Of a stretch of 64,000 nt of DNA, positions 56,808 through 63,857 are shown piece after piece. The notes beneath the pieces were generated by a model. That model was not told where the DNA came from and did not search any database. It saw only the letters and a list, made by a program, of their open reading frames with translations. Both the position numbers and the translations under genes were made by a program. Each line of letters starts with the position of its first letter. The first letter of the stretch is position 1. This stretch comes from Acetobacteroides hydrogenigenes (GTDB taxonomy: Bacteria; Bacteroidota; Bacteroidia; Bacteroidales; ZOR0009): the NCBI RefSeq assembly GCF_004340205.1, contig NZ_SLWB01000001.1, positions 62,001 through 126,000 on the forward strand, written 5' to 3'.

Positions 56808-57004
56808 GTTAGGTTGTTTAGAGATTTATCCGAAAGATTTTATGAAACCTTTCAAGCTCCAAAGATGAATAAAAAAGGCGAAAGGCCGATGGCAGCCTTA
56901 ATTCGAAATACGCCCGATTTAACACTAAAACTTTACCCTGTGCAAGTATCAGTCATTGTGCTGAAATTTTATCAATGGATGCACACCGAATAGCCGGAAT
57001 TTTA

Positions 57005-57035
57005 TTGTGCGATTGGCGTTGTAGGTCTATATTTG
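57005..57035 (+). promoter_or_regulatory. promoter of the GH31 gene (TTG - 20 bp - TATATTTG)
   Basis: TATATTTG at 57028-57035 is a perfect TAnnTTTG -7 box; TTG at 57005-57007 is at the right distance for the -33 element. The box covers the TTG at 57033, which could be misread as a start codon, so translation very probably begins at the ATG at 57057. Confidence 0.65.
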
Positions 57036-57056
57036 GCCAACTCAAACACCATATTT

Positions 57057-60000
57057 ATGAAAAAGTTAGCACTATTTGCACTGTTGCTTTCCGCTTCGTA
57101 CGCTCTATGGGCTCAAAAGGTTGTAGATAAAACCTTCTGGAAAGAGAGCTTTAACGAAGGAACGCTCCCAAAAGGATGGAAAGCTGTTGCACAAAACGAC
57201 AGTAGCGTAAATTGGATTATCACCGACCAGCCATTCCCCGGCTCGTACGGACGAAACTACCAAGCGCCACCTATTGCCTCAAACAGTAGAGGCTACCACC
57301 TGCAATACTCTCCTGCAGTTAAGGTAGACCGCCACTACCGTAAGTGGAAGAAGGCTGGCAAATACCCCAACGCATACGTAGAAACCGATGCCATAGATTG
57401 TTCTAAGAAGAATTCGGTGGTGCTTAAGTTCCAGCAGAACTTTTACTGGAACGATAGAGAAGCCGACGCTAAGGGCGGTTTGATTGTTTCGGTAAGCAAC
57501 GACGGTAAGAACTGGACCGAATACGATGTGCGTAAGAACGTAGGTGCAGGCGAAGATTGCCTAAACCCTATGAACGTTGAGATTAACATCACCCGCACCG
57601 CTGCCAAACAAAAAAACGTGTACCTGCGCTTTACCTGGCGCGGTCTATACCACTGGTACTGGATGATTGACGATGTTGAGCTTTCGGAGGCTTTCGATGC
57701 CGATATGCTAGCCTACAGCCTAGCATCGCACAACGATACCGGCAACAAGTTCACCAGCAACGACGAGCTGGTATTTAAGGTGGTTAACCTCAGCTCTACC
57801 AAAATCACCAAAGATTTCACCTGCCAGCTCTTCGTCGACAAGCGCGATCCTATTACGGTAACCGTTCCCGCATCTAAGAAGAAGCCTATTGGCATTATCG
57901 ATACCGTATTGGTTCGCTTCCCAAATCTCGACCTTACCGATGTTGGTCTTCATAAGATCCGCTTCATAAGCCAGCTACCCGGCGATTTGAGAACCTCTAA
58001 TGACACCATTACCAAGCTGCTTTACTCCGGAGCATACGAGCTAGGCGCTATCACCAACTTCACCTCTAGCAACGGTGAATACGAAATTACCTGCAACAAG
58101 GCCAAGGTTAAGCTGCAGTTCCCTCGTGCCGACATCTTCCGCATTTGGATGGCCTACGATGGCGACTTTACCAACCCTGCCGGTAACGATATCGTTATAA
58201 ACCTCCCTGAAAAGGCTGCCGCCGTTAACCAATCGGACGAGGGCGACTACTACCTCTTCAAAACTGCCGACATTGCGCTTCGCGCCTACAAGAATCCGCT
58301 TCGCTTTGCGCTATACCGCGCCGACAACCAAACCCTTGTTTGGGAGGAAAAGAAGGGAATGACCTACGGCGAGCAAACCATGCAGTACATCACCCGTGGC
58401 GAGAACGAGTACTACTACGGTGGCGGTATGCAAAACGGCCGTTTCTCGCACCGCGGCAAGACCATCGAAATGGATATCGACTACAACTGGGAAGATGGCG
58501 GCAACCCCAACCCTGCCCCATTCTTTATGAGCAGCAACGGCTGGGGTGCGCTACGCAACACCTACGCTCCCGGCAAGTACAGCTTCGAGGATACCGTTAA
58601 GCTAGGCCACACCGAGCCTCGCTTCGACTCGTACTACTTTGTCGGCAGCTCGATGAAGGACGTGCTTAACGACTACACCGACATCACCGGAAAGCCTTTC
58701 CTTATGCCTCGCTGGGGACTAAGTATGGGCGATGCCAACTGCTACAACCGCGGCGCTAAGTCGGGAAAAACGATTGGAACCACCTCAACCGGCTTTAAGG
58801 GCCTTACTCCAAGCGTAATCAACCTGATCGCCGATAAGTACATTGAGCACAACATGCCCCGTGGATGGATCCTCCCTAACGACGGCTACGGCTGCGGATA
58901 CACCCGTCTTGACTCGGTGGTTACCGAGCTGCACAAGCGCGGCTTCCATACCGGACTTTGGACAGAAAACGGTGTTGAGAAGATTGCCCGCGAGGTGGGC
59001 GAATACGGTAGCCGCCTCTGCAAGCTCGACGTAGCTTGGGTTGGCCCTGGCTACAAGTTTGCCCTCGATGGCGCTAAGGCTGCCTACGAAGGCATCGAAA
59101 AGAACTGCGATGGCCGTGGTTTCGTATGGATGGTATGCGGATGGGCCGGTTCGCACCGCAACGCCGTACTCTGGACCGGCGACCAATCGGGCAACTGGAA
59201 CTACATCCGCTGGCATATCCCTACCGTTATCGGTTCGGGACTATCGGCTCAGAACTGCGCCACCGGCGATATCGACGGTATCTTTGGCGGTAGCGACTCT
59301 ACCTTCACCCGCGATCTACAGTGGAAGTGCTTCACCCCTGCCCTTATGTCGATGTCGGGATGGGCATCCAACAATAAGAATGGTATTGTTGATAAGCAAC
59401 CATACCTGTTTGGAGAGCCATTTACCAGCATCAACCGCAAGTACCTTATGCTGAAGCAGCGCCTTACCCCATACATGTACACCCACTGCGCTGAGGCCAA
59501 CAAAACTGGCGTACCTGCAGTTCGTGCCCTTGTGCTCGAATACCCCGAAGACCCAAACACCTGGGGCGAGGAGACTACCCGCTACGAGTTCCTTCTGGGC
59601 AAGGATATCCTTGTTGCACCAGTGTACAAGTCGGAGAATAAGCGCGACAGCATCTACTTCCCCAAGGGAACCTGGATCGACTTCTGGGATGGCACCCAGT
59701 TTAAGGGTAACACCACCCTTAACAGCTACCCTGCTCCGCTCGATAAGCTTCCTCTATTCGTTCGCTCAGGCGCCATCATCCCCATGTACCAGCAGATGAT
59801 GTACGACGCACAGCGCCCTGCCGATACATTGACGCTACGCATCTTCCCTAACGGAAAGTCGAACTACGAGATGTACGAGGACGATGGCCTTACCCGCGAG
59901 CACCGCAAGGGCGTATTCGCTACAACCACCTTCGAGGTTAACGCCGTTGATGGCGGCGTAGGCCCAATGGATGTTACGATGAACCCTGCCAAGGGCGACT

Positions 60001-60227
60001 TTAACGGACGCCTGAAGGAGCGCACCTACCTGCTCGAGGTGATCACCAAGCTTGCGCCTAAGTCGGTTGCGGTTAACGGCAAGCCTATGAAGAAAGCAAA
60101 ATCGGAGGCCGACTTCGAGCGTGCTGCCGAGGGCTGGTACTACGACACCTGCACCATGGGCGGAACCATCAAGGTAAAAACCGCTAAGGTTTCTACCGAT
60201 GCTAAGACATCCATCCAGATAAAGTAG
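57057..60227 (+). CDS. GH31 family alpha-glycosidase with N-terminal jelly-roll domain
   Basis: 1056 aa from the ATG at 57057; signal peptide cut near ALWAQ. Residues ~15-200 form a choice-of-anchor/MAM-like jelly roll (FNEGTLPKGWKAV ... MIDDVELSEAF), then a linker Ig-like domain. GH31 starts near 330: galactose-mutarotase-like domain, TIM barrel with PRWGLSMGDANCY, nucleophile Asp in KLDVAWVGPGY, acid/base Asp in WTGDQSGNW, and C-terminal beta domains. KLDVAWVG differs from the classical W.DM.E of alpha-glucosidases. I recall it as closer to GH31 enzymes acting on alpha-GalNAc or alpha-Gal. With the NahK-like kinase next door, alpha-N-acetylgalactosaminidase is a fair hypothesis, not a demonstrated fact. 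No T9SS sorting domain. Confidence 0.88.
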   Translation: MKKLALFALLLSASYALWAQKVVDKTFWKESFNEGTLPKGWKAVAQNDSSVNWIITDQPFPGSYGRNYQAPPIASNSRGYHLQYSPAVKVDRHYRKWKKAGKYPNAYVETDAIDCSKKNSVVLKFQQNFYWNDREADAKGGLIVSVSNDGKNWTEYDVRKNVGAGEDCLNPMNVEINITRTAAKQKNVYLRFTWRGLYHWYWMIDDVELSEAFDADMLAYSLASHNDTGNKFTSNDELVFKVVNLSSTKITKDFTCQLFVDKRDPITVTVPASKKKPIGIIDTVLVRFPNLDLTDVGLHKIRFISQLPGDLRTSNDTITKLLYSGAYELGAITNFTSSNGEYEITCNKAKVKLQFPRADIFRIWMAYDGDFTNPAGNDIVINLPEKAAAVNQSDEGDYYLFKTADIALRAYKNPLRFALYRADNQTLVWEEKKGMTYGEQTMQYITRGENEYYYGGGMQNGRFSHRGKTIEMDIDYNWEDGGNPNPAPFFMSSNGWGALRNTYAPGKYSFEDTVKLGHTEPRFDSYYFVGSSMKDVLNDYTDITGKPFLMPRWGLSMGDANCYNRGAKSGKTIGTTSTGFKGLTPSVINLIADKYIEHNMPRGWILPNDGYGCGYTRLDSVVTELHKRGFHTGLWTENGVEKIAREVGEYGSRLCKLDVAWVGPGYKFALDGAKAAYEGIEKNCDGRGFVWMVCGWAGSHRNAVLWTGDQSGNWNYIRWHIPTVIGSGLSAQNCATGDIDGIFGGSDSTFTRDLQWKCFTPALMSMSGWASNNKNGIVDKQPYLFGEPFTSINRKYLMLKQRLTPYMYTHCAEANKTGVPAVRALVLEYPEDPNTWGEETTRYEFLLGKDILVAPVYKSENKRDSIYFPKGTWIDFWDGTQFKGNTTLNSYPAPLDKLPLFVRSGAIIPMYQQMMYDAQRPADTLTLRIFPNGKSNYEMYEDDGLTREHRKGVFATTTFEVNAVDGGVGPMDVTMNPAKGDFNGRLKERTYLLEVITKLAPKSVAVNGKPMKKAKSEADFERAAEGWYYDTCTMGGTIKVKTAKVSTDAKTSIQIK

Positions 60228-60246
60228 GTTTACCTACATCATATAT

Positions 60247-60284
60247 AAAAGGGGCTACCTGTTGGGGTGGCCCCTTTTGTTTTG
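60247..60284 (+). terminator. terminator of the GH31 gene
   Basis: AAAAGGGGCTACC TGTTGG GGTGGCCCCTTTT then GTTTTGG; 13-bp stem with one wobble pair, 20 bp after the stop. Confidence 0.9.
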
Positions 60285-60437
60285 GTGGGGTAGAGACGCA
60301 TTGTATGCGTCTCCAGCACCTTGAGAATAAACGAAACCGACAAGTTTTAAAGAGGCCACACAACCTACTTCAACGAGAGACGCGAGCATCGCGACTCTAC
60401 ACCTCTACGGCCAACATCCAACCATCTTAGGACACCA

Positions 60438-60466
60438 GTAAAGCCAAGGCAGTGCCTTGGCTTTAC
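60438..60466. repeat. near-perfect 29-bp palindrome
   Basis: 14-bp arms GTAAAGCCAAGGCA / TGCCTTGGCTTTAC with a single central base. Too tight for a normal hairpin loop, so it may be a protein-binding site or a cruciform-prone repeat. Confidence 0.6.
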
Positions 60467-60772
60467 AACCCATCCATAAAACACCACAGGCCAACCTCAT
60501 CGGTTAGCCTGGCGCTTTATAGATTACGGCTAGTATCTCAATGTCTTTTAGCTAAGCACATCCCTCAATCAAGGCTGTCATGCCGGACAAGTCCCGGCAT
60601 TTAAATTAGAATTCAATAGATTCTATACAGGCTCCCGCTTCTCGTGATTTGCGCTTCGCTACAACCTTCGAGCAATTCGTTAGATTAGCAGAGTTCGCTC
60701 TGTTCACCAGCTAAGCCTAGGCTTTTATTCCTTACGGACTCCGACCGCACTGTGGCAGGATAGAAGACTTGG

Positions 60773-60808
60773 CTACTTGAGCGTAGCAAGGACGCTACGC
60801 TCAAGTAG
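60773..60808. terminator. 15-bp-stem hairpin downstream of the RDD gene
   Basis: CTACTTGAGCGTAGC AAGGAC GCTACGCTCAAGTAG, perfect arms. It lies 66 bp beyond the RDD stop codon on the minus strand and could stop transcription coming out of the cassettes. No strong T-tract. Confidence 0.5.
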
Positions 60809-60873
60809 AGGGCTGCAGTAGAATACAGCTATTTATATACAGGCAATACCGAGCCTTGCACTCGAATATACGC

Positions 60874-61419
60874 TTAAAAGGGTAAATAGAAATTCTCATT
60901 ATAGCTTCTGAACATAAAAAGGTAAATCGAAAATATAAGAGCGATATAAATTCCACCTAAAACAAGTGAAACAAAGTACTCTATAGGTTTACTTTTCGAT
61001 TTCAACTCCGTGTTTAAGCATTCTACTCTAGTTCCTGCTATTAAATCGCCTAGTCTTCTTTGTGGATTTATTAGAACAAATGGTATTTCAATAATCCAAA
61101 TAGGGATCGTCACATTTCTGATGAAACATTTTATCGGTGAAGCGATTTCTCCCGTCTTAACATCAATCACTTGATTGTTGAGAATTCTTTTTGCGACACT
61201 TTGTCCTTTAACAGCATCTTTGTTCAAATATATCGAGAATGCCAATGGAGATAGAATTAGAATTATAATACTTAATGCAGCTTCAGCATTCAACAAATAG
61301 ATGCATAGTGCTCCCAATGCAATGCAAATTCCCATCGCAATGCCACAAATGAAAGTCATAGCAAAATGGTCAACAAGCATCGAAGTCAATCTCATTCCTC
61401 TTGTAATCTCATTTCTCAT
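60874..61419 (-). CDS. RDD family membrane protein
   Basis: 181 aa. Starts MRNEITRGMRLTSMLVDHFAM, the RDD-domain opening with its Arg and Asp-bearing first helix. Three to four TM helices follow, with the second signature RRLGDLIAGTRV near 125. RDD proteins are small membrane proteins of uncertain role (transport or ion exchange in some). It is AT-rich compared with the genes to its left. It starts 40 bp after the palindrome 61459-61590, but no such element follows its stop codon. It is therefore the terminal gene of the array, or its own element has been lost. Confidence 0.85.
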   Translation of the reverse strand: MRNEITRGMRLTSMLVDHFAMTFICGIAMGICIALGALCIYLLNAEAALSIIILILSPLAFSIYLNKDAVKGQSVAKRILNNQVIDVKTGEIASPIKCFIRNVTIPIWIIEIPFVLINPQRRLGDLIAGTRVECLNTELKSKSKPIEYFVSLVLGGIYIALIFSIYLFMFRSYNENFYLPF

Positions 61420-61458
61420 ATTAAAAAATTCCTTTTTTTAGGACGGGTCAAAATGTTT

Positions 61459-61590
61459 GCTAACGTTTGGCGGTATGGGCAACAAGCGCCTGCGGGCTTC
61501 CGTTCTCACAGCCTGCACTGCGGCTGCTGCGGTGCAGCAAGCAACCGCCTACCACTTCACCCGCTTGTTGACTATACCGTGTGTTGGCGG
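61459..61590 (-). repeat. attC-like cassette recombination element 1
   Basis: 132 bp. Left arm GCTAACGTTTGGCGGTATGG plus GCAACAAGCG; right arm, read in reverse, GCCAACACACGGTATAGTCA plus ACAAGCG. The arms pair over ~26 bp with the left arm 3 nt longer just inside the GCTAAC core, giving a bulged stem. The loop of about 73 nt holds GCGGGC and a GCAACC box shared in part with elements 2 and 3. It lies 12 bp after the stop codon of the gene at 61603 and 40 bp before the RDD start, the usual place of attC at the 3' end of a cassette. Confidence 0.75.
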
Positions 61591-61602
61591 TAGTTTTTTT
61601 CT

Positions 61603-62046
61603 TTATTCTGTTGGGTTTTGTTCTATATCATTTGCCTGTGTTCTTACCATACTCCAAATAACTAATATTGCTAATGGAAAGATTGTATAAACTAAAAACT
61701 CTGTTATATCATAATAATTTACTTCATTTAAATCTGCATAATCGCCTAGTGGCCAAAATCTTTTCGCACCCATATTGTCTCCATCAAAAATCCCGTCAGA
61801 ACCAATTAGTAGAAGGCCCAAATGGAGTAATACCCATGCTAGATACCAACCCATAACTTTTTTCAAAAATTCAAAGTCAATAGAAGTTTTATGTTCTTCA
61901 ACAACTTGTCTTGTAATCTCTTTTTCAATTATTACTTCTGCTAATTTTTCATTTAATGAAGGTTCTCCTTCGATTTGTTTGTATCCACAGTGGGAGCAGA
62001 ATTTTGAGTTGTTAGGGATTTGTGCCCCACATTCTATACAATACAT
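61603..62046 (-). CDS. zinc-ribbon membrane protein of unknown function
   Basis: 147 aa from the ATG at 62044-62046, which directly gives MYCIECGAQIPNNSKFCSHC, a CxxC-x10-CxxC zinc ribbon (Cys3/6/17/20). A helical linker follows, then two TM helices (~70-88 WYLAWVLLHLGLLLIG and ~115-135 FLVYTIFPLAILVIW). Upstream codons in the same frame overlap the neighbouring gene and look non-coding. It starts 11 bp after the Abi_C-like gene with no palindrome between, so both ride in one cassette. No enzyme motif. Confidence 0.75.
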   Translation of the reverse strand: MYCIECGAQIPNNSKFCSHCGYKQIEGEPSLNEKLAEVIIEKEITRQVVEEHKTSIDFEFLKKVMGWYLAWVLLHLGLLLIGSDGIFDGDNMGAKRFWPLGDYADLNEVNYYDITEFLVYTIFPLAILVIWSMVRTQANDIEQNPTE

Positions 62047-62057
62047 AGTCTTTAAGT

Positions 62058-62798
62058 TTAGATGAAATTTAAAAGCATTTTTACAATTGAGTTTACGTTG
62101 TCTCTTAAGTAAACAGCAAGCCACTTTTCCGCTCTGTTTCCGCTATGAGAGTCACTGAAATTATTCCTGGCATTACAAACTGCATTTGTTACTGTTGAAA
62201 TTAGTGTCAATACTTGATCTGGGTAAGCTATACCATTAGCGTCTAATTGGCTTTTGATATAGTTTCTGATATGAACTGACATTGGGGTCAATTCTGTTAA
62301 TGCTATTTGAGCAGGTATTTTCTCTCGTATGAACGACTTATAAAACCCTTCAAGGCAAGTATAAGCTAAGGTCAAGGTGTATTCATAGTTTACCTCCGTA
62401 ATTGCATTATCCATTCCTTCCAAATATTCGGTAAGTCGGTCAGCATTCCAAAGGTCTTGAGGAATCGCAGCTTGAGGTCCTTGTACTTGTTGGGGATGTC
62501 CTAAAAGTTGTCGAATGGCAGCCTCTTTTTCTGGTAGTAAGTGTCCAACCGTATCAAGAATTGAATTTGCAATTTGTAGTCTGTCAGGCTCTGTTTGTTC
62601 CATAAACAAATCAAAGTAATAATCCCTTCGACTTGTGCTTTTATTTTGTTCTCGTCTTTGGTCAATATAGGTCTGATAGTTAGGAACACCATAATTTACT
62701 TCTCTAATAGTGTCAAGAAACCTTGTTCCACCGTAATAGGTTTCACCCTGTGTGTTTATTATTTCAAAAAGTCTGTTGAAAATTGCAACCCAATTCAT
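62058..62798 (-). CDS. Abi_C-like (abortive infection C-terminal) protein
   Basis: 246 aa, soluble, helical. The C-terminal third carries NARNNFSDSHSGNRAEKWLA followed by VYLRDNVNSIVKMLL. This is the RN..(S/G)D.H...(A)..A pattern of the Abi_C domain, which in many phage-exclusion and toxin-type proteins forms the conserved end. The middle contains a motif LAYTCLEGFYKSFI typical of the same proteins. A defence function is inferred from the domain and from its cassette context; no partner nuclease or reverse transcriptase is visible. Start 34 bp after element 2. Confidence 0.68.
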   Translation of the reverse strand: MNWVAIFNRLFEIINTQGETYYGGTRFLDTIREVNYGVPNYQTYIDQRREQNKSTSRRDYYFDLFMEQTEPDRLQIANSILDTVGHLLPEKEAAIRQLLGHPQQVQGPQAAIPQDLWNADRLTEYLEGMDNAITEVNYEYTLTLAYTCLEGFYKSFIREKIPAQIALTELTPMSVHIRNYIKSQLDANGIAYPDQVLTLISTVTNAVCNARNNFSDSHSGNRAEKWLAVYLRDNVNSIVKMLLNFI

Positions 62799-62831
62799 TT
62801 ATTGTTTTTTTGTAGTGTCGTTTTAAAATTA

Positions 62832-62963
62832 CCGCCAACGTGTAACAATATGGCCAGAAAGGAATTGCGGGCGATTACCTATCAAGTTACACGAAAAGTT
62901 AAAGCGGGCTGCAAACCTCCGTATACCACCGAAACCCTTATTGGCTATATTGTGTGTTGGCGG
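62832..62963 (-). repeat. attC-like cassette recombination element 2
   Basis: 132 bp, the same length as element 1. Left arm CCGCCAACGTGTAACAATAT plus GGCCAGAAAGG; right arm in reverse CCGCCAACACACAATATAGC plus CAATAAGG. Perfect CCGCCAAC cores at both ends, and again 3 extra nt in the left arm directly inside the core. Loop with TTGCGGGC and GCTGCAAACC. It lies 10 bp after the stop codon of the gene at 62974 and 33 bp before the Abi_C-like start. Confidence 0.8.
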
Positions 62964-62973
62964 TATGTGCATT

Positions 62974-63687
62974 TTATTTACTTATTAATCCAAGTCCTTT
63001 TATATCTGTCCGTTTGTCAAGTAAAGTCGGGTCAATACTCCAATTACCTGCAATAGTCATTACTAATTGTTCGTCTGGAAATACTAAATCTTCTCGGTCA
63101 AAATAATTATCCTTTTTTGCTTCTTCGGAAAAAGTATCAATCAAGTTGTATTTTTTCTCAATTTCGGTTGGTTGACCTTTAATCACAATATTTTCTCCCC
63201 TCTCTCCAAGATAAGAGTATATCCTATCAATCTTGCCGTTTGTTGATTTAATCCAACAATGATACTCTACAACTCTATGAGTACAGAAGAATTGAGCTTC
63301 TCCAAATTGTTTGCTTAATCGGTTTAATAAATCAGAAACTTGGTCAATACTTTCTTTACTGTCTCCTGTCGGTAAGCCCATTCCTACAATCAGTGTCCAA
63401 TTATCAATCACTGGCGTTATAAATATTGCATCCTTGTAGGCTTTATCAATCCCGTTTTTCCAATTTGAAGGTTTAGTCTTTTTTAATCCAATCGTTTGAG
63501 CGACTAATTCTTGGCTGTCTGTTTTAACAGCAATCCACATTATTTTATATCCAAAACCTACAGGTGTATCAGGATTAGATTGAGCTTTTAATTGACCAAA
63601 TCCTTTATTAATCAATGGAACTATCACAAGAAATACAATCACCCAGATTATTATTGACCCAATATTCATTCTCTTATTTTTAATCAT
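62974..63687 (-). CDS. membrane-anchored protein of unknown function
   Basis: 237 aa if started at the ATG at 63685-63687 (MIKNKRMNIG); an ATG 21 bp earlier is also open. One N-terminal TM segment (~8-26, IGSIIIWVIVFLVIVPLI), then a ~210-residue soluble domain with FFCTHRVVEYHCWIKS, IYSYLGERGENIVIKG and PDEQLVMTIAGNWSIDP. I do not recognise the family. The soluble domain probably lies outside the cytoplasm. Single gene of its cassette, ending 10 bp from element 2. Confidence 0.72.
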   Translation of the reverse strand: MIKNKRMNIGSIIIWVIVFLVIVPLINKGFGQLKAQSNPDTPVGFGYKIMWIAVKTDSQELVAQTIGLKKTKPSNWKNGIDKAYKDAIFITPVIDNWTLIVGMGLPTGDSKESIDQVSDLLNRLSKQFGEAQFFCTHRVVEYHCWIKSTNGKIDRIYSYLGERGENIVIKGQPTEIEKKYNLIDTFSEEAKKDNYFDREDLVFPDEQLVMTIAGNWSIDPTLLDKRTDIKGLGLISK

Positions 63688-63720
63688 AATGTTACAATTT
63701 TGTAGCATCTTTTTGCATTA

Positions 63721-63853
63721 CCGCCAACGTTCGCGGGTATAAAACGTGCCGGATTGCGTGCTGCGTCTGTATCCGCCGTAACAAACCACGATGCGGGACG
63801 AAATGTTGCAAACCCACTTAAACCGGCATGTTTTATGACCCGTTGTTAGCGGC
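63721..63853 (-). repeat. attC-like cassette recombination element 3
   Basis: 133 bp. Left arm CCGCCAACGTTCGCGGGTAT plus AAAACGTGCCGG; right arm in reverse CCGCTAACAACGGGTCATAA plus AACATGCCGG. The stem is the best paired of the three and again has 3 unpaired nt in the left arm next to the core. Loop with ATTGCGTGC and GTTGCAAACCC. It lies 4 bp after the stop codon of the partial MFS gene and 33 bp before the next gene's start. Confidence 0.8.
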
Positions 63854-63857
63854 TGCC

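Larger units (their letters stand above)
60285..60873. other. gene-free stretch with several palindromes next to the cassette region
   Basis: No coding frame supported. It holds GAGACGCA..TGCGTCTC at about 60293-60314 and a related AGAGACGCG..CGCGACTCT near 60376, both of a type common between Bacteroidota genes. Others are GTAAAGCCAAGGCA / TGCCTTGGCTTTAC at 60438-60466, a TCATGCCGGACAAGTCCCGG element at 60577-60600, and a long hairpin at 60773-60808. This is the left junction of the cassette-like block. Confidence 0.55.

Noticed and set aside
61366-61593. Short plus-strand frames across the first attC-like element
   Set aside because: They overlap the palindrome and the neighbouring minus-strand gene, and have no domain.
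62058-62798. Reverse transcriptase or retron-type defence gene
   Set aside because: No YxDD motif or RT domain is present in this gene or elsewhere in the window; the link to defence rests on the Abi_C-like end only.
61459-63853. The three palindromes as simple Rho-independent terminators
   Set aside because: They are too long (132-133 bp with ~70-nt loops), lack T-tracts, keep a fixed core and bulge, and differ from the compact terminators seen elsewhere in the window.
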